The notes below the pieces were generated by a model that saw only the letters and a list, made by a program, of their open reading frames with translations, made no database searches and was not told where the DNA came from. From a virus, in IMG/VR virus record IMGVR_UViG_3300032304_000611, positions 1 through 35,943 of that record: DNA of 35,943 nucleotides; one strand, given 5' to 3'. Position numbers and translations under genes: made by a program. Numbering within the stretch: the stretch's first letter is position 1; each line of letters opens with the position of its first letter. Of the stretch, positions 1-8,079 are shown one piece after another.

Positions 1-123
1 GCTGAGACTTTTGATCGCAGCTTCTGGAAGATATCGTTCGCCTGTTTCAGAAGATTTTTTACCACTTTTCGTTCTCCATTTTTGGTCACCCCAATCTTTT
101 AGGGATTTTTGAGGGGCTTTCAT
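1..123 (-). CDS. Partial small basic phage protein, C-terminus beyond window
   Basis: An ATG at 123 opens a frame that stays open for all 41 codons to the window edge, so only the N-terminus is present. It reads M-K-A-P-Q-K-S-L-K-D-W-G, then QKWRTKSGKKSS and GERYLPEAAIKSLS. This Trp/Lys-rich pattern (WxxQKWRTKSGK, then ERYLP) is one I associate with small conserved proteins of phages and large DNA viruses, possibly of the DUF5872 type; I could not check the family name. It begins one base after the TAA of the next gene upstream (TAATATG junction), which suggests translational coupling. No good Shine-Dalgarno is seen. Function is unknown. Confidence 0.75.
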   Translation of the reverse strand, partial: MKAPQKSLKDWGDQKWRTKSGKKSSETGERYLPEAAIKSLS

Positions 124-124
124 A

Positions 125-460
125 TTAGTCTTTGTATCCGCCGCCTGCGGCTTTATATTTTTTAGCAACGAGCTGGGCCTTGCGCGCGCTCCATTCACCA
201 GCGCCAGTTCCTGCTGTAGCTTCGGCTTTCACAGCGTTGAAGATACGCTTGCGTAGTTCAGGCTTGGTGTAGTTGCCAGCAGCGTTGACCTTAGACTTGG
301 CCTCACCGCCAGTTTTAAATGAAGCTGTCTTAGCTGCGGCGGCAAAGTCGCTTTTTTTAGGAGCGCCCTTGGCACCGGGACTGCGCATTTTCTCACCAGA
401 GCCAGAGGCTATGCGTTGCTTCTTTGCGGCAATATTTGCGTATAAGCCCTTGCCAGCCAT
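125..460 (-). CDS. Small basic conserved phage protein (WSARKAQLVAKKY motif)
   Basis: This encodes 111 residues rich in Lys, Ala and Gly. The N-terminal part (about residues 1-35) reads KGLYANIAAKKQRIASGSGEKMRSPGAKGAP in overlapping pieces, a pattern common in small phage proteins. The C-terminal part (about 66-111) has YTKPELRKRIFN, then WSARKAQLVAKKYKAAGGGY, which looks like a short helical basic domain. The start at 460 lies one base after the TGA of the preceding gene (TGATATG). It sits with two other small basic proteins downstream of the large internal virion proteins, so a nucleic-acid- or virion-associated role is a guess. No enzymatic motif is visible. Confidence 0.8.
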   Translation of the reverse strand: MAGKGLYANIAAKKQRIASGSGEKMRSPGAKGAPKKSDFAAAAKTASFKTGGEAKSKVNAAGNYTKPELRKRIFNAVKAEATAGTGAGEWSARKAQLVAKKYKAAGGGYKD

Positions 461-461
461 A

Positions 462-656
462 TCAACCGCCTCGAGCTTTCTTCATCACCATTTTTTTAGC
501 ACCACCACCGGCTTTCATCTTGGAGGTCATGCCACCAGATGCCATCATTTTGGATTTCATCATACCGCCTTTAGCCATCTTGCCCTTGCCGTCGGCTGCG
601 AAAGCTGGGACCATCTTGCCGTCTTTGCCCTTAACCATTTTCAATTTTGAGTCCAT
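462..656 (-). CDS. Lys/Met/Gly-rich small protein, related to the protein at 26997-27218
   Basis: This 64-residue protein is made almost only of Lys, Met, Gly, Ala and Ser. The core GGMMKSKMMASGGM nearly matches the N-terminus of the 73-residue protein at 26997-27218. The start at 656 is preceded by AAAGGTGG at ribosome-site spacing. It follows the 1135-residue internal protein and precedes two other small basic proteins. It has no signal peptide, no Cys and no catalytic motif. High positive charge and low complexity fit a packaged DNA- or protein-binding peptide, but that is inference. The low complexity means similarity to its partner could be convergent; the identical order of short blocks argues for common descent. 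Confidence 0.8.
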   Translation of the reverse strand: MDSKLKMVKGKDGKMVPAFAADGKGKMAKGGMMKSKMMASGGMTSKMKAGGGAKKMVMKKARGG

Positions 657-688
657 GATTTACCACCTTTATAAAAAAATTGTTTTAT

Positions 689-3600
689 CTACTGTCGCGG
701 GGGAGCCATCTGTTGTTGACGTTGCAGCAGCATCTGGCTAATTGGATCATTGGGGAACAACGTAGGATACATCAAGTTTGGCGCAGCCGTGGGAGTGGCC
801 GCGGGCGGCGGACCCATACGCAAGTTTGGCATGCCACGAGTCTGCGGAGCAGGCGGCAACTTGCGCAGCATTGATGCAGCCGTGTTCGGTGTTGCAGGAG
901 TTGCGGCAACCCCATCTTGTTTTTCTTGTGCCAACTGAGAGGCTTCCAAGCCCGTGACCCGCACAGGTTTAGGCACATACGTGGTTGGAGAGATGCCAAT
1001 GTTTTGCAACATGGCTGCTACCTTTTTGGCTTCCGCAGGCGTGCCAACGCGAGTCATGGATTTGGCAAACTCGGGGTCCTCTAAAGCCTTGGTGAAAATG
1101 CGCTGGTACAACTGATCTTCAATACTTCCGGTCAAACGCAGCATGATGGCCAGAGCACCAGTGCTGGGGTTGATGCGGCCCACAGCAGCTTCACGCATCG
1201 TGGTGGTCATGAACTGGATGCCGGAGCCAAACAGCTTCTTCATCGCCTCATCTAATGAATCAAACGCAGGAATTTGCCCTGTCACGTCAGCAAAAGCGTT
1301 GACTCGGCGCTGCAAGTCAGCAAGCGTCTTGAGATCGTTTAGGTGCGAGGTGTTCTTGAACAAAACGCTCAACGACTTCTCGTTGTTTTTTAAGAACGCT
1401 TCTAGTGCGCCACCGCCTTGTGCCCCGCCTGTAGCCACATCCCAAACTTGGCGACGCAACGCGGCCAAGCTCTCAGGGTCCTTACCTACTTGGTCAACCA
1501 GTACCCGCATGGTGGCCGGGTCACGCAAAGCATTGACCAAGATTTGTTGCGGATCAGCATCTGGGCGACTGGCCTTGGCTAACAAGGTGTCCAACTCATT
1601 GTTTGTAGCGGCTACACGGCGGCGATCAATGTCGGCCATGCGTTTGGCAAAGTCATCGGCGTTGGCCACTTCGTCGCGCAAACGCTGTTGTATGGAAGCA
1701 GGGAGGTTTTGAACAATATTCTTGTTGTTATCCAAAACGCTTTTGATCTTCTTAGGATCAACCAAGCCTTCTTGGGACATCACGCCCTTAGAGCGTAACC
1801 AATCAATTGCACCGTTAGTCAACAATTCAGTTGCAGCAGGACTGTTGCCGAGTGTGACATCTAACTGGCGCAAGTTGTCCGCTGTCTTGAATGCTGTGCG
1901 CATCAAGTCTTCGTTGGGCAGTAAGAAATCACGGCCCCCAGACTTCTGTGAAGTTATAAGAAGCGGCAAGCGCCTCTCATATCCCGCGGTGTAGTCCTCC
2001 AACGCCATTTTCATGGTGTTGTACTCTCTGCTGACCTTGGGCACCGCATTAAGGACCAAGCTCTCAATGTCTTTGTATCCAGCGTTGCCGCGATCCAGCT
2101 TGAGCTGTGCGTCCGAGATCCGCGTTCCGCGGCCCGACATCAGTGAGCTGTTGAACGAGTTGATTGCATCGTGACGCGCGCGCTGTCCGGCAGCCAACAA
2201 GTCCAATGCCTCGGGGATGTTGATATCGATGTTGGTGCCCTCTCGGGCAATCAATTCCGCATCCTTTTTAATCTGCTCAGGGTTGATGTAAATTGGGCGA
2301 CCAGGAATGCCTGTAGCCACAGCTACTTCATCTTTTGCAACGCCTTTCCCTGTAATACCTGCGGCCTTTTGAAGGTTCATTTGACGAGCAAGCTCGTCCG
2401 CAGCCTTTTTCCCTTTAGTGCCAGAGGGGTTAATCAAAGCGCGGACGTTGATCATGACCTGTTCACGCAACTGTTCGTCCAGCGGGTAACCAGCCAACTG
2501 CTCATTTACGCGCTGATTAATCAGCGATTCAGTGGCCTGCTTCAAAGCTTCTTGGCGTGCCTTATCTGTGGATGCCACCATGCTTTGCAGTATTTTGATA
2601 GGCTCCGGCATAGGGCCGCCCTTGGCTCCCGTTGCACGTGTTGGGGTGTACTTGGCTACCAACGCACGGGCAGCTTCTTCAATGTCGTAGGCAGGATACT
2701 GAGGTAGTGTTTTCCCTGCATCGGGGCCTTCGCGGTAGCGGGTGTCGCCTAGGGTTCCGTCAGGATTGACAGCACGTTTCATGCCCATCCTAGACAAAAT
2801 CTTTTGGCGCATGCCAAAGTCAGATTCCATGTCGGCCATGATCACACCGCGCAGCTCATTGTTGAGCTGATCAATGTTTTGTGGCCCGAGGCGCTCGGAC
2901 AGTGCAGCAATTTCTGCGTCTGTTATGTCCTTTTTCTCGCGCAAGAGTCCTTCAAAAAAGTTCTGACGCTCTTGTTGAGCAGCCATAAAGGCTTCTTCAA
3001 TGGGCTTGCGAGATGCGGGGGAGAATGAATCAAACAGGGTTGCCAGCTTTTGCTGATTTTGATTAATACGCGCTTTAACAGATTCCAGTTCCTTGGGTCC
3101 TAATTTTTCAAGCAACTCGGCCTTGCGGCTGAGCAAGGGGCTGTACATGGTGCGCTCGGACACGTCAAACATAAAGCCTGCTTCCGCGATGCGCGGATCG
3201 GCTAGAGCGGCCTCTAATTGCTTAAGTGCCTGTTGGGCTTCGGGGCTCTCGTTAATTGGACCAAACACCTGTGCCAACTTGCCTTCGGCGCGCTTGACCA
3301 AGACGCTGGGAATGATGTTAATCACGGGCAGACGGTAGCCTCTTGGCAAACCGGCGATGGCTTCTTTCTCGACTTGGCCAAGACCGCCTTGTGCACCCTT
3401 AATCTTGTCCATGCCCCAGCCTGCAGCTTTGACGCTTGGCAAACTGGCAGCAGCCAATGGCAGACCCATGAAAGCAGCGGCTGGCAGCAGATCTTTATAC
3501 AAGTCTTTGTATGGGTTGGACTCATCCATGTTCTCTTCAACAGCTTGGCGCAGGCCCTCGTAGCCTGCTCCGAAAGCAACATCAGTGGCAGCAGCCGCCA

Positions 3601-4096
3601 ATGGATTCTTCTGTGCATACTGGATGGCGCTGTTGGCAATGTTTTTTAGCACGCCCGCACCGGGCTCGGCAACCTTGACCATGGGCGAAACCTTTGCCGC
3701 GTAGGCCAGCACCCCTGTAACGGGAAATCCGCCACCAATGCCTTCACCAAACGCGCGGCTGTAACGCTCTGCTGCGTTGACCGGGGCCCGCTCCCCCTTG
3801 TTAAAGAACTTGGCCAGCGTAGCCACTTGGTCTTCTTCCATGCCCAAGCCCTTACCAATCTTCTTAGCGACAAAGTCGGGCAATGCAAACAGGGCGCTGT
3901 TGAACCCCCAAGAGAAATTATTGATCAGGCCCTGCGCTGTCTTGCCCTCAGGAGCAACTCCTTCGGGCCCCGTAGCGCGGGGGTCCGTACCACGTACATT
4001 GGCTTGTGCGGGAGCAGGCGCACCCTCCGCTTGGCCGACGACCTCCCCGGTCAGCATATCAATAATTTGGCCCTGGGTATTGGTCAACGTAGGCAT
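689..4096 (-). CDS. Large internal virion / DNA-ejection-type protein (1135 aa)
   Basis: This is the largest gene of the window. I recognise no catalytic domain. The N-terminal ~55 residues are low complexity; a stretch near residues 60-230 has amphipathic and Gly/Ala-rich segments (SWGFNSALFALPDFV, GEGIGGGFPVTGVLAYAAK). Most of the rest is predicted helical with many charged heptad-like blocks, and the last ~90 residues are Pro/Met/Gln-rich. Size, helical content, and position after two other large low-complexity proteins and the nozzle fit the ejection-protein slot of podoviruses. Its ATG overlaps the stop of the preceding gene (TAATG at 4098-4094), so the two are probably coupled. A lytic transglycosylase domain, seen in some ejection proteins, was looked for and not seen. 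Confidence 0.8.
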   Translation of the reverse strand: MPTLTNTQGQIIDMLTGEVVGQAEGAPAPAQANVRGTDPRATGPEGVAPEGKTAQGLINNFSWGFNSALFALPDFVAKKIGKGLGMEEDQVATLAKFFNKGERAPVNAAERYSRAFGEGIGGGFPVTGVLAYAAKVSPMVKVAEPGAGVLKNIANSAIQYAQKNPLAAAATDVAFGAGYEGLRQAVEENMDESNPYKDLYKDLLPAAAFMGLPLAAASLPSVKAAGWGMDKIKGAQGGLGQVEKEAIAGLPRGYRLPVINIIPSVLVKRAEGKLAQVFGPINESPEAQQALKQLEAALADPRIAEAGFMFDVSERTMYSPLLSRKAELLEKLGPKELESVKARINQNQQKLATLFDSFSPASRKPIEEAFMAAQQERQNFFEGLLREKKDITDAEIAALSERLGPQNIDQLNNELRGVIMADMESDFGMRQKILSRMGMKRAVNPDGTLGDTRYREGPDAGKTLPQYPAYDIEEAARALVAKYTPTRATGAKGGPMPEPIKILQSMVASTDKARQEALKQATESLINQRVNEQLAGYPLDEQLREQVMINVRALINPSGTKGKKAADELARQMNLQKAAGITGKGVAKDEVAVATGIPGRPIYINPEQIKKDAELIAREGTNIDINIPEALDLLAAGQRARHDAINSFNSSLMSGRGTRISDAQLKLDRGNAGYKDIESLVLNAVPKVSREYNTMKMALEDYTAGYERRLPLLITSQKSGGRDFLLPNEDLMRTAFKTADNLRQLDVTLGNSPAATELLTNGAIDWLRSKGVMSQEGLVDPKKIKSVLDNNKNIVQNLPASIQQRLRDEVANADDFAKRMADIDRRRVAATNNELDTLLAKASRPDADPQQILVNALRDPATMRVLVDQVGKDPESLAALRRQVWDVATGGAQGGGALEAFLKNNEKSLSVLFKNTSHLNDLKTLADLQRRVNAFADVTGQIPAFDSLDEAMKKLFGSGIQFMTTTMREAAVGRINPSTGALAIMLRLTGSIEDQLYQRIFTKALEDPEFAKSMTRVGTPAEAKKVAAMLQNIGISPTTYVPKPVRVTGLEASQLAQEKQDGVAATPATPNTAASMLRKLPPAPQTRGMPNLRMGPPPAATPTAAPNLMYPTLFPNDPISQMLLQRQQQMAPPRQ

Positions 4097-6624
4097 TATT
4101 GGTTCAAGGCTCGCAGTTGAGTTGGACTGAATTGCTGAACTGTACCATTGGGCATACGCAAATGGACCACGGCCCGCGGGTCTTGGATATTGCCAATTGT
4201 GCTGCCCAAGAACGTGAACATTGGTTTTTGTTGTGCTGGGTCGCTCGGGATAATAAACGGATCATTCTTTGTTCCGGTATTGGGCGTGCGCATGACGTAA
4301 TCATTGCCCTCGTAGCCCAACTGCGTAAGCGTTTGCTGACGAGCATTTCGCAACATTGCCTCTGTGCTGCCAAACTGTTGGGCAGCCAATTCTTTATCTG
4401 CAAAGAACGCTGTAGGGTTGGAAATTCCTTTAGCAGTTTCTCGCACCCACTCTTGTTCCTGTACCGCAACGCGGCCCGAGTCGTTGGCAGAAGCAATGCT
4501 TTTGAGCAAGGTGTTCATTCCTGTGCTGATGCGGGTAGCGGCATCGGCTGTATTGAAGTTAGGCTTGACCAAGCCCGTTGGATCAATAGGAACCAACAGG
4601 TTGTTGACTTTGTCTGAGAACCACGCACCGGGGCCATAGGCACTGACGTAGACACCCTTGAGGTTGTCCAATGTTGACAGGCTATTGTCCAGCGAACGCA
4701 ACGTATTGCCCAGCTTGATACGCTCGGCCTTGTCGGTCTCAATGGTGGTTGGGGCCTGGCCACGGTTCTCGACAAACGGGTTGTCGGTGTCGCGCAACGT
4801 AAAGCGGCTCTGGACCGCAGACTTAACTGCCGGGTCGTTGGGGTCAATTCCACTGCCAACATACGAGCCGTTTTTAGTCTTTGTATTCCGCAGACCCATG
4901 CCGCCGTCTTCGATAATGCCGCCACCCTGTTTGGCTTGCTCTTTAAGCAAATCGTAATCGCCTTTAAGCACTTGTAGTCTAAGAGCCTGTGCGTACTTGT
5001 CTTGAGCATCCACGTCGGAGATAGCTTGTTGCAAGGAAGCACCTTTGACTTTCATGCCCAGTTCGCGTTCTTGTGCAGTAATCGCGGCAAAACCGCGTGG
5101 CAGGCCAGACGAAGCATCAGCCAGCGCCATAGCAAAAGTAGGCTTGCTGGTACTGGCCAGTTTCAAACCGGCTTCAGACAGCAGCAACAGCGCGTTGATT
5201 TTAGCCGATTCTTTGTCACTGCCCAAAAGCTCTTCAAACAAAGGTGCGTATTCTGCTTGGGACTCGCGGATGCGTTCTATTTTGCTTTTTTCTTTAACGG
5301 CTGCTTTTAGATCTTTGGCCAACGTCTTGTCCGTGCCTTCTTGACGCTTGTCAAATGCAGCGAGCTTTTCGGTGATAAACGCACCCAGAGGGTCGCCGGA
5401 AGGAGCCACCTCTTCTTCAGTTGGTGGTAATGATGGTGGCGCTTTTACGAAGCCTTCAATCTGCTGTGGTGTAGGCCGTACTGGTGGCGTAGGTCGATTG
5501 ACAGCATCAATTTGACGCATGGTTTCGTCGTATTTGGCTTGTTCGGCTGCTGTTAAAGGAGTAGACCGTTGCTCCTCGGTCAACGTAGGGCCAACAATAC
5601 CAACGGCAGCCAAGATAGATGGAGGCAACAAAGCTGCAACACGGGGATACTCCGCAGCCACCCTATTTAAACCTTGGGTAAAACCTTGGGTAAAGGTGGG
5701 CGAAGTAAGCGGGCCCATGGTCGTGTATGGGGCAAGCCTTGTCCCCGTTCCTTGACTAATTACGCCCGTAGCAGGATTTTGAACTAAGGACTCTTGTTGT
5801 TGCCGCGTCAAATTTATTGGGGGACTTCCGCCAGTCAAGCGAGAGACAGATGGCTGTGGAGACATCATTTTGCTGCCTAAATACTGATTTAAGCCGCCTA
5901 AGTAATCCCTAAAAGAGCTGCTCTGAGGCCCAGCCATAGCAGCTTGACCCGTTGGCGTGACCTCAAAAGCGGCAGGCCGCGCAGGGGCACTGAATGTGGG
6001 AGAAGTAAATCCACCACCGCCACCGCCACCGCCCTCTAATAATTGGGCATCGTCACCTCGTCGTCTTGCAATGCCGCCTTTATTAAATTGCTGAGGGGCC
6101 TCAGCCCCCGGGGAAAAAGGGGGAGCACTCTCCATGCCCGAAGGCATGGGAATACCACCTTGAGGCATGGCCGGAGCAGGTTGAGGAGCTCCCATTTGAT
6201 CGGGAGGAGGCATGCCTGCACCGGTCGGCATCATGCCCGGTCCTGTGGGCATCATGTTTTGGCCTTGTGGCAACGCGCCAATGCCGCTTTGCTGGGCACC
6301 CATTTGGCCCATCAACATAGCCAAAACTTCTGGTGGTGTTTCCATGGCGGCTTCTTCGCCTACCATCTGAGCCAGCTCCATGTAGCGAGCGTCAAGCGAG
6401 CGCATGTCTCCGCGCAAGTTGTTCATTAAGATTTCAGGATTCTGTGGCGTGCGTGCCATGGGAGGCATTTCTTCCATGTCGGCATTTTCGTCCACATCCT
6501 CTTCCATCTCGTCCATATCTTCCATCTCGTCCATGTCAAAACCTGACATGATGCCGGTGCCTTGGGCCTCCTTTGACAGGGGCATTGCGAACATGGCTCG
6601 CTTGAGGATTTCTTCTTTCATCAT
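4096..6624 (-). CDS. Large Met/Pro/Gly-rich internal virion protein (842 aa)
   Basis: Residues 30-52 are an acidic Met/Asp/Glu run (DMDEMEDMDEMEEDVDENAD). Residues 101-170 are rich in Met, Pro, Gln and Gly with the repeat MMPTGPG/MMPTGAG, and residues 199-205 are a poly-Gly run. Residues 182-190 (KGGIARRRG) carry a GGIA motif also found in the neighbouring 890-residue protein. The central part (about 360-560) is helical and charged; the C-terminal ~200 residues are globular in composition. No enzyme motif is seen. Two start codons are adjacent (6624 and 6621); the AAGGA site lies 3 bases from the first and 6 from the second, so the second may be used. Probably an internal or ejection protein, judged from context. 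Confidence 0.8.
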   Translation of the reverse strand: MMKEEILKRAMFAMPLSKEAQGTGIMSGFDMDEMEDMDEMEEDVDENADMEEMPPMARTPQNPEILMNNLRGDMRSLDARYMELAQMVGEEAAMETPPEVLAMLMGQMGAQQSGIGALPQGQNMMPTGPGMMPTGAGMPPPDQMGAPQPAPAMPQGGIPMPSGMESAPPFSPGAEAPQQFNKGGIARRRGDDAQLLEGGGGGGGGFTSPTFSAPARPAAFEVTPTGQAAMAGPQSSSFRDYLGGLNQYLGSKMMSPQPSVSRLTGGSPPINLTRQQQESLVQNPATGVISQGTGTRLAPYTTMGPLTSPTFTQGFTQGLNRVAAEYPRVAALLPPSILAAVGIVGPTLTEEQRSTPLTAAEQAKYDETMRQIDAVNRPTPPVRPTPQQIEGFVKAPPSLPPTEEEVAPSGDPLGAFITEKLAAFDKRQEGTDKTLAKDLKAAVKEKSKIERIRESQAEYAPLFEELLGSDKESAKINALLLLSEAGLKLASTSKPTFAMALADASSGLPRGFAAITAQERELGMKVKGASLQQAISDVDAQDKYAQALRLQVLKGDYDLLKEQAKQGGGIIEDGGMGLRNTKTKNGSYVGSGIDPNDPAVKSAVQSRFTLRDTDNPFVENRGQAPTTIETDKAERIKLGNTLRSLDNSLSTLDNLKGVYVSAYGPGAWFSDKVNNLLVPIDPTGLVKPNFNTADAATRISTGMNTLLKSIASANDSGRVAVQEQEWVRETAKGISNPTAFFADKELAAQQFGSTEAMLRNARQQTLTQLGYEGNDYVMRTPNTGTKNDPFIIPSDPAQQKPMFTFLGSTIGNIQDPRAVVHLRMPNGTVQQFSPTQLRALNQ

Positions 6625-6630
6625 TTATCC

Positions 6631-8076
6631 TTAGAAAAGGCCTGCTCTTGACCCGGCAGCCGCCGCGCTTATACCTGCAACCCCTAAGCCAGCGGCCTGT
6701 TGGAAAGGGCTAGGCGCTGCTTGTGCTTGTTGCATGCTGGACATCGACGACGACGGAGCGCCTTTGTAAATGTCCGACTGGAAGGCGAGCTGCTGGTAAG
6801 GCTGCATATTTTGTTGCAGCGTGTTTTGACGCGAGGCATCGAGCTCGGATTGAAGTTGTCTTTGCTGGGCAGACCCCAGGTTGTACAAGAAGTTGGTATC
6901 CTGCTGAGCAAGAGACTGCGCGTTCTGACCAAGGGCTGCGTTTTGCATACCAATGTTGGCCTGCTGCGTGCCCAACGAACCGAGGCCCTGAGCTATTTGT
7001 GCACCAATACCAAACTGCTGACTAGCCAAGTTGCCAATACCTTGGCCAAGTTGCTGTCCAAGTTGGGATTGTTGCCCATAGATGTTGGCTTGCTGGCTGC
7101 CCAAGTTGCCGTACATACCAGATAGGCCTGCCAACTGATTAGAAAGATTGCCCTGCAAACCTGCCGCGCCTTGGCCTAGTTGAGCCTGTTGAAGAGCCTG
7201 TTGGCCATACAAACCGCCAAAGCCTTGGTAGCCTTGTGCCTGTGCCAACTGACGACCCTGCTGCTGCTCAAACGCTTGTTGTGCTTGCTGTGCCGCATTC
7301 TGGTAGCCCTGAGACAAACCACCCACAATGGCAGCATTCTTCTGTTCAGCCAATGCACGCTCAAGCTCAGCACGTTGCACGCCTTCGCGGCTGCCACCAA
7401 AGGCTCCGGCGCGCGTGGCTTGAGCCTGCAGGTTCTGGCGAGAGATGTCACCTTGGCGATTAATCTGACGAATGGACTCGTCGATCACCTGTTGCTGGTA
7501 CGGATTCATGAACTGCTGAGCGCGGTTCGGGTCATACATTTGGGCTGCGCCTTGCAACGCTCCAATACCCTGTCTCAGCGTTCCCATGGACTCGTCCATG
7601 TTTGCTTGGGAATACCTGTTGGCCAACTGTTGTGCAGCAGTGATGCCCTGCGCCCCTTGGGCGATTAACGGTACACCTTGTGTTGCCAATTGCGCACTTT
7701 GGCTCATTTGATTAATTGGAATAGCCGCTTGATTCATAGCGGCCTGTGCGCCAGCAAACTGTCCCCGGGTATCGGCCCCGCGCAATACGGTGGCTGCTTC
7801 GCCCAAAGTATTTGCACCAGAGGCAACACCTTGGGCCGCAGCAGTCATGTAAGGCTGATATGCCCCAATTCCTTGGCGTCCCATTTGCACGGCAGCCAAT
7901 TGGTCGGGGCTCATGCCCGCTACTTCGTAGTCAGGAGTTAGGTATTCTCCGTAAAGCGCACGCTGATTAGCAGCGTCGGCCAATACCTTGGCCGAGTCCA
8001 TGAGACCAACTTTGCGGCTCTCAATGTCCTCGGCTTCCCGGACTATTTGTTCTTGAACTTGATTAGCAGTAGCCAT
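6631..8076 (-). CDS. Gln/Ala/Gly-rich helical internal virion protein (481 aa)
   Basis: Gln, Ala and Gly dominate. From about residue 195 to 400 there are degenerate repeats such as LGSLGTQQANIG, LGNLASQQFGIG and LGQQLGQGIGNLAS, which would form long amphipathic helices. Residues 1-60 are a charged helix. It contains the segment FMNPYQQQVIDESIRQINRQGD (about 190-212), followed by RQNLQAQATRAGAFGGSREGVQ in the same region, a pattern I have seen in phage internal proteins. Its stop overlaps the ribosome site of the 842-residue gene (CTAAGGATAA). Position between two other large low-complexity genes and the nozzle supports a DNA-ejection or inner-core role; function is not proven by any motif. 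Confidence 0.8.
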   Translation of the reverse strand: MATANQVQEQIVREAEDIESRKVGLMDSAKVLADAANQRALYGEYLTPDYEVAGMSPDQLAAVQMGRQGIGAYQPYMTAAAQGVASGANTLGEAATVLRGADTRGQFAGAQAAMNQAAIPINQMSQSAQLATQGVPLIAQGAQGITAAQQLANRYSQANMDESMGTLRQGIGALQGAAQMYDPNRAQQFMNPYQQQVIDESIRQINRQGDISRQNLQAQATRAGAFGGSREGVQRAELERALAEQKNAAIVGGLSQGYQNAAQQAQQAFEQQQGRQLAQAQGYQGFGGLYGQQALQQAQLGQGAAGLQGNLSNQLAGLSGMYGNLGSQQANIYGQQSQLGQQLGQGIGNLASQQFGIGAQIAQGLGSLGTQQANIGMQNAALGQNAQSLAQQDTNFLYNLGSAQQRQLQSELDASRQNTLQQNMQPYQQLAFQSDIYKGAPSSSMSSMQQAQAAPSPFQQAAGLGVAGISAAAAGSRAGLF

Positions 8077-8079
8077 AGA

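Noticed and set aside
689-4096. Lytic transglycosylase or other enzyme domain in the 1135-residue ejection protein
   Set aside because: No catalytic Glu motif of the known transglycosylase families could be seen on reading the sequence.
273-4617. Many open frames of 60-190 codons on the plus strand opposite the left-hand genes
   Set aside because: They lie antisense to long, well-supported genes, have no ribosome sites or recognisable protein patterns, and follow from codon bias of the minus-strand genes.
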